Origin: Balanoglossus misakiensis
Lineage: Eukaryota; Hemichordata
NCBI GenBank assembly: GCA_040954595.2
Contig: CM082584.2
Span: 11,656,001-11,720,000, forward strand
Length of the DNA: 64,000 bases
Direction: 5' to 3'
The notes under the pieces are model-generated. The model had not been told where the DNA came from, ran no database searches, and saw only the letters and a program-made list of their open reading frames with translations. Below are positions 60,494 through 64,000 of the stretch, piece by piece (the first letter of the stretch is position 1; every line of letters begins with the position of its first letter). Made by a program: the position numbers and the translations under genes.

Positions 60494-61016
60494 CTATTAA
60501 AACAGAATAGTGTTATCAGTCAATGACATACAATTATAACTGAAGCCTGTTAGCTGTAAATGTTTATCTATGTTGCATTTTATTAGTACATACATGTAGT
60601 TTCTCAAATATGTTATAAATATATATCTTAGATTTCAGCAAATAACTAAAAAATAAGTAATTTACAAGGCATATGTAGCTGCACAGTCACTCCACCACGG
60701 TAGTTGCTACCAGTGGGTAGCTTATGTGCTTAAAACCTCCAATATAATATATATTTAATTTAATTTATAATAATTTATTTCCTGTCCTGCTATTTCACAT
60801 ACAATGAAATGTAACATGTTTTATGAGATAAAAACAGCAAATACACTGAATAAATATTGGAAATAAAAGGAAATAAACATTAAGCATAAAAAAGAATGAA
60901 TTCTAAAAAAAGGGCACCTATTTATTTTAACACCCAGGTTTTGGGCTGTAAGGCTATATGTGTCAAAGTGCACAAGTCTTAGATTTTGCCTTCAGATGAC
61001 ATCTGTCCTTACAAAT

Positions 61017-61100
61017 TCCCTTGTGGAGTAGTGGTCAGAGAGGAGACCTTTGGAGGTAAAGGTCCCAGGTTCAAATCCTGGTCCAGGTCTTGACTTTTTT
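61017..61100 (+). repeat. tRNA-like Pol III element (tRNA-derived SINE head or tRNA relic)
   Basis: An A-box-like TGGAGTAGTGG begins at 61024 and a near-perfect B box GGTTCAAATCC at 61068. Their 44-nt offset is exactly that of a tRNA gene. The T arm is a perfect 5-bp stem (CCAGG/CCTGG around TTCAAAT). A 7-bp stem (GACCTTT/AAAGGTC) occupies the anticodon-arm position. A T run at about 61094-61101 could terminate Pol III. The expected acceptor stem (61017-61023 against 61082-61088) does not pair and the D stem is poor, so this is not a functional tRNA. A tRNA-derived SINE or decayed tRNA pseudogene fits best. Confidence 0.6.
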
Positions 61101-61949
61101 TCATTCCTTTTTGAAGGCCCATTTTTTTTGGCAAGTCTATGGCAGTTTGAATTCACAGAAAAATGATGACCAGACGATGAGATGTAGAGTGGTTTAATGT
61201 CCAAAAGCAGTCAGACATCAGGCACACATTTTTGCAGTCCTTTTTTATTTTTGGTAAGCCAGATAGAGCTATTCAGGGCCTTAAAAGTGTATAATAGATG
61301 TCCTTTTGGTTATATTTTGGACCTTCATGGTTATATCAATGTGTACATTGTATATTATAATATACCATGTATGTACATGTACACTAATAACTACTCAATT
61401 GAGATGCAAAAAGCAGTGTTTTCCATTTCATTAAAAATCAAAACCAAGCAGTCGAAGTTACAATCTTTTAATAAACAGTATCCGGATCCTATCCTCAGTC
61501 AAAGGCAGCTACTTGCATTTGCTGCCTAGGGCATTTCCATTCCAAGGGGGCTAATGTCATACAGCCCGGCATACTGTGATCAAGGATGGAGGTAGGAAGA
61601 GTTTGAGGAAACGAGCTTTGCGCAATTATACCTATGTATCCAGCCAACAAATCAATCGCATTATAAGCATTCTTCCCCATTGCTTTTACGTGTACACCCA
61701 TGGAGATACCCCATGGTACAAGCACAGGCTAAGTACACGTGAATGAATGAATTACCCTCTCACACTGTGTACCCCTTCTTTGACATTGACGCAGATTTCA
61801 GTCAAACGAAAATCAGATCACAGGTTTAAGGGGTCCGCTCCTTCAATGGAACTTACTAAATGCAATCTGATACACTAAATGTCATCTGTATTCCTGACAG
61901 CACACAAAACGTTCATTTCGTTCCGCCAAGTCAACAGCTCCGATCATTC

Positions 61950-62216
61950 ATGTGTTCCGCCATTTTGGAGTTGAATTTGTTTACATGCTAGGTGGCGCAC
62001 TCTCACTTTAAAAGTTCATTCAAAGTTTTCGAAGTATGCGCATACAATAAAGAAGATTAAGTAATCTTTCAGTACCGTTTCTAATTTCTATCTAAAGAAA
62101 TAACACGGGGAAACAAAAAAGGATTTGCTCAATACAGCATCATAAAAAGGAAAACATTGCAAGGTTATAGTCGAGGAACGACATACAAACAAACTAATCC
62201 ATTCCCGATAACCAAC
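61950..62216. promoter_or_regulatory. candidate bidirectional promoter between CAAP1 and PRKCSH
   Basis: The PRKCSH start codon at 62217 faces away from the minus-strand CAAP1 gene, and the interval contains motifs typical of housekeeping promoters. On the minus strand AAAATGGCGG near 61955-61965 is a YY1-type element or a start-codon context. On the plus strand CTAGGTGGCGCAC (61988-62000) is CTCF-like. No TATA box is obvious. Which strand's transcripts begin here, and whether CAAP1's missing first exon lies here, cannot be settled by eye. The ATG on the minus strand at this place runs only ten codons before a stop and has no in-phase donor matching the next CAAP1 exon. Confidence 0.4.
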
Positions 62217-62352
62217 ATGGCGATAACTGGAGTTTCTATTGTACAAATATCTCGGTTTTTCCGTGTCCAGGTCTTGTTCAGTATCTGTTTAGTTCTTATA
62301 GGTACCGTATTAAGCCAGCAAGTACAAAGACCAAGGGGCGTATCTTTATCAC
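62217..62352 (+). CDS. PRKCSH: PRKCSH exon 1: signal peptide and start of the mature protein
   Basis: The exon encodes 45 residues plus one base and ends at CAC|GTAAGT, a consensus donor. The hydrophobic segment [15 protein letters not shown] is followed by [12 protein letters not shown], so signal-peptide cleavage is likely near residues 33-35. The signal peptide is longer than in the human protein, with a basic stretch (SRFFR) before the hydrophobic core. Confidence 0.9.
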
Positions 62353-63948
62353 GTAAGTAGCCACCATGTTCACGACTGCATTCAAGACCTTGGCGTGTGC
62401 TAATTTTGCTGTCTGCATATCAGTCACTGTGCACACGTGGATTGTTCCGGTTGACGGAGGCACTGGGCCTCTGCCGTGGACGAATAGGGAATGGGCACGA
62501 CGTTTATACTCTGTAAATCGACCGTCTGCTTATTCAGTTGTGGGGTTTGATGCAATGTATGTGCTATATCAGTAATGATTTCAGTCCCATAGCCCACCTG
62601 TGCACAGCAAATGAATACATTGTGATTATATACAGTGTAGCTAACGAGGTACCGTTATATTTAAATGGTGGTGTCAATGCATTGTAAGGGTTCTTTGTTT
62701 ATTATAACCGGTTAGATCTCCGGTAAAGCAGTACAAAGTAAAGTGGTACAACAGATAACACGTACACCCAAAGTTCCAGTGGTAAACCTAACTTCTAATA
62801 GACCCATTGCCATGGCAACATGGGACCCATTATTGCAGTACAAATGAAGTATACATGTACCACCACAGTCCAGGGACTGCGAGTGTGATGCTACTGTTTC
62901 AATAGAAAGCCATCCCTCCCCTGGTGCTGCAAATGTAATGTGCTCCGCACGGTTCGTTTGACTACCAATTGAATGCCTGTATTATTACAGATAAATCATT
63001 TCATACATCATGACTTCTTGATAAACAGTGCAGGTCTCATATTTCATAGCGTGGTCATTGTGCTCTCTTATCAAAAGCAGTTCTGCAGAAGTGCAGTACC
63101 CATCCATCATCTCAGATGAAATGACTGACGGATATGCACTGTGTGACATGGTAAAACCAGAGAGTTGTAGGTCCTGCCATTGGCAGACAAAATTTAACAT
63201 CTAATGTTTGCTTTGAAATAACAAAAACTACTCATCTTCATGTCCTCCACAGATAAAGCATTTTATGACAACAAGGAAACTTTCACATGTCTGGATGGTT
63301 CATTGAAGATTCCATTCTCACGAGTCAATGATGATTTCTGTGATTGCAAAGATGGGACAGATGAGCCAGGTCTGTACAACCGCATACACAGCTCCAAACT
63401 CTTGTTAAATGTTGAACATATTATTAATCCTTCAGGAATTCCCAGGTGCATTAACTTCAGATTTACCACAGTGATAAAAAACTACTTGTGGCAAGTTATT
63501 CATCAGTAAAAACCATATTTTTTTATTTGCATTTGTTTATGTTGATAGGTACATCAGCATGTCCGAGCGGTAGATTCCATTGCACAAATGCTGGTCATAA
63601 GCCGATGTATATACCATCATCCAGAGTAAATGATGGTATTTGCGGTATGTATCATCATGTGTCTGTGTGCCACACTTATCACAACCTTTCTCAATAGACC
63701 CTTTTCATAAGTCTACCGCCCTCACACAGCCATTATGAATTTAAACTCATCTACTTGTACTTTACTCCACAGATTGCTGTGATACAAGTGACGAATATGA
63801 TGGTAAAGTTACCTGTGAAAACAATTGCCGAGAATTGGGAAAAGAAGAGAGGGAGAGACGACAGCGGGAAATTGAAAGTTTCAACGAGGGATTTGTCATC
63901 CGCCAGGAATATGTACGGGAGGGCAAAGAGAAACTAGAGGAAAACAAG
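62217..63948 (+). CDS. PRKCSH: PRKCSH: glucosidase II beta subunit (hepatocystin, 80K-H), 5' part
   Basis: Four exons join in frame: 62217-62352, 63253-63369, 63549-63644 and 63773-63948, giving 175 codons; the gene runs off the right edge. The product is the non-catalytic subunit of ER glucosidase II, which trims the two inner glucoses from N-glycans so that glycoproteins can enter and leave the calnexin/calreticulin cycle; the beta subunit retains the alpha subunit in the ER and presents the glycan. Visible: a signal peptide with hydrophobic core at residues 19-33, the family motif RPRGVSLS (38-45), first cysteine module 58-96 with [16 protein letters not shown], second module 96-135 with [15 protein letters not shown], then the start of a charged coiled coil (136-175). 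Human PRKCSH has KRPRGVSL and VNDDYCDCKDGSDEPG in the same order. The EF-hand, MRH lectin domain and ER-retention tail are expected beyond the window. ATG 62217 has a good context (ACCAACATGG). Confidence 0.95.
62353..63252 (+). other. PRKCSH intron 1 (900 bp)
   Basis: Bounded by GTAAGT and CTCCACAG. It contains a near-consensus RFX X-box (ATTGCCATGGCAAC) around 62809-62822 and one TACATGTA word near 62851. An in-frame-looking ATG at 62366 with a good Kozak context (GCCACCATG) opens only a short frame without family resemblance and is probably chance. Confidence 0.7.
63253..63369 (+). CDS. PRKCSH: PRKCSH exon 2: first LDL-receptor-A-like module
   Basis: The acceptor is CTCCACAG and the donor CCAG|GTCTGT, phase 1 to phase 1 (117 nt). 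It encodes [19 protein letters not shown] and [16 protein letters not shown]. The acidic DCKDGTDE box is the calcium-binding signature of LDLRA-type repeats, so this module probably binds calcium. Confidence 0.95.
63549..63644 (+). CDS. PRKCSH: PRKCSH exon 3: junction of the two cysteine modules
   Basis: The acceptor is GTTGATAG and the donor TGCG|GTATGT; the exon is 96 nt, phase 1 to phase 1. It encodes [18 protein letters not shown] and [13 protein letters not shown], closing the first module and opening the second. Close matches to human PRKCSH (FHCTNTGYKPLYIPSNRVND, from memory) make the assignment firm. Confidence 0.95.
63773..63948 (+). CDS. PRKCSH: PRKCSH exon 4: end of the second cysteine module and start of the coiled coil
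   Basis: The acceptor is TACTCCACAG and the donor AACAAG|GTATTC; it enters in phase 1 and leaves in phase 0. It encodes [18 protein letters not shown] and then a Glu/Arg-rich helix ([18 protein letters not shown]). This helix corresponds to the charged coiled-coil region that precedes the EF-hand part of the family. The next exon is outside the window. Confidence 0.9.
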
Positions 63949-64000
63949 GTATTCAACAGTCTGAATAAATAACTCGGAAAGATGAGAGTTTCAGTATCTT

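Noticed and set aside
62366-62575. ATG in a strong Kozak context inside PRKCSH intron 1
   Set aside because: The frame is only 69 codons, and the upstream exon splices past it with the family reading frame intact.

Overview
This is a window of a metazoan nuclear genome. Genes are split by GT-AG introns, base composition is AT-rich, and there are microsatellites, homopolymer tracts and several fossil transposon or tRNA-like repeats. The two recognisable genes fit an invertebrate animal, probably marine. The palindromic word TACATGTA is strikingly frequent, which from memory resembles some marine deuterostome and lophotrochozoan genomes. I cannot name the phylum from sequence alone. Nothing bacterial, viral, operonic or CRISPR-like is present.

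Layout: bases 1 to about 57,600 hold no coding sequence I can recognise. They look like a gene desert of about 57 kb. Inside it are microsatellites; a MITE-like repeat of about 100 bp seen at least twice (about 9,982 and 44,622) and probably a third time (about 39,424, inverted); a near-perfect 150-bp hairpin at 26,643-26,795 abutting a roughly 500-bp element with matching terminal inverted repeats (26,789-27,293); a 73-bp tandem duplication (43,693-43,838); a 129-bp tandem duplication (51,421-51,670); a decayed repeat around 16,788-16,940; and several motif clusters that look regulatory (Maf/AP-1 at 24,242-24,548, homeodomain at 49,100-49,172, RFX X-boxes, CTCF-like cores).

The right end, about 57,600-64,000, is genic. 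On the minus strand (60,493 to 57,958) are four exons of a homologue of CAAP1 (caspase activity and apoptosis inhibitor 1); its first exon was not found. On the plus strand (62,217 to beyond the window) is the 5' half of PRKCSH, the beta subunit of ER glucosidase II: signal-peptide exon, both LDL-receptor-A-like cysteine modules and the start of the coiled coil. The two genes are divergent and probably share a promoter region around 61,950-62,216. A tRNA-like Pol III element (61,017-61,100) lies between them.

The two genes have no known joint pathway: one is nuclear or cytosolic and linked to apoptosis, the other acts in ER glycoprotein quality control. Their pairing is best read as a head-to-head housekeeping arrangement. 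The desert may be the regulatory domain of an unseen neighbour to the left, but that is inference. I found no convincing novel gene system. The best leads are the hairpin/inverted-repeat element, the MITE family and the motif clusters.
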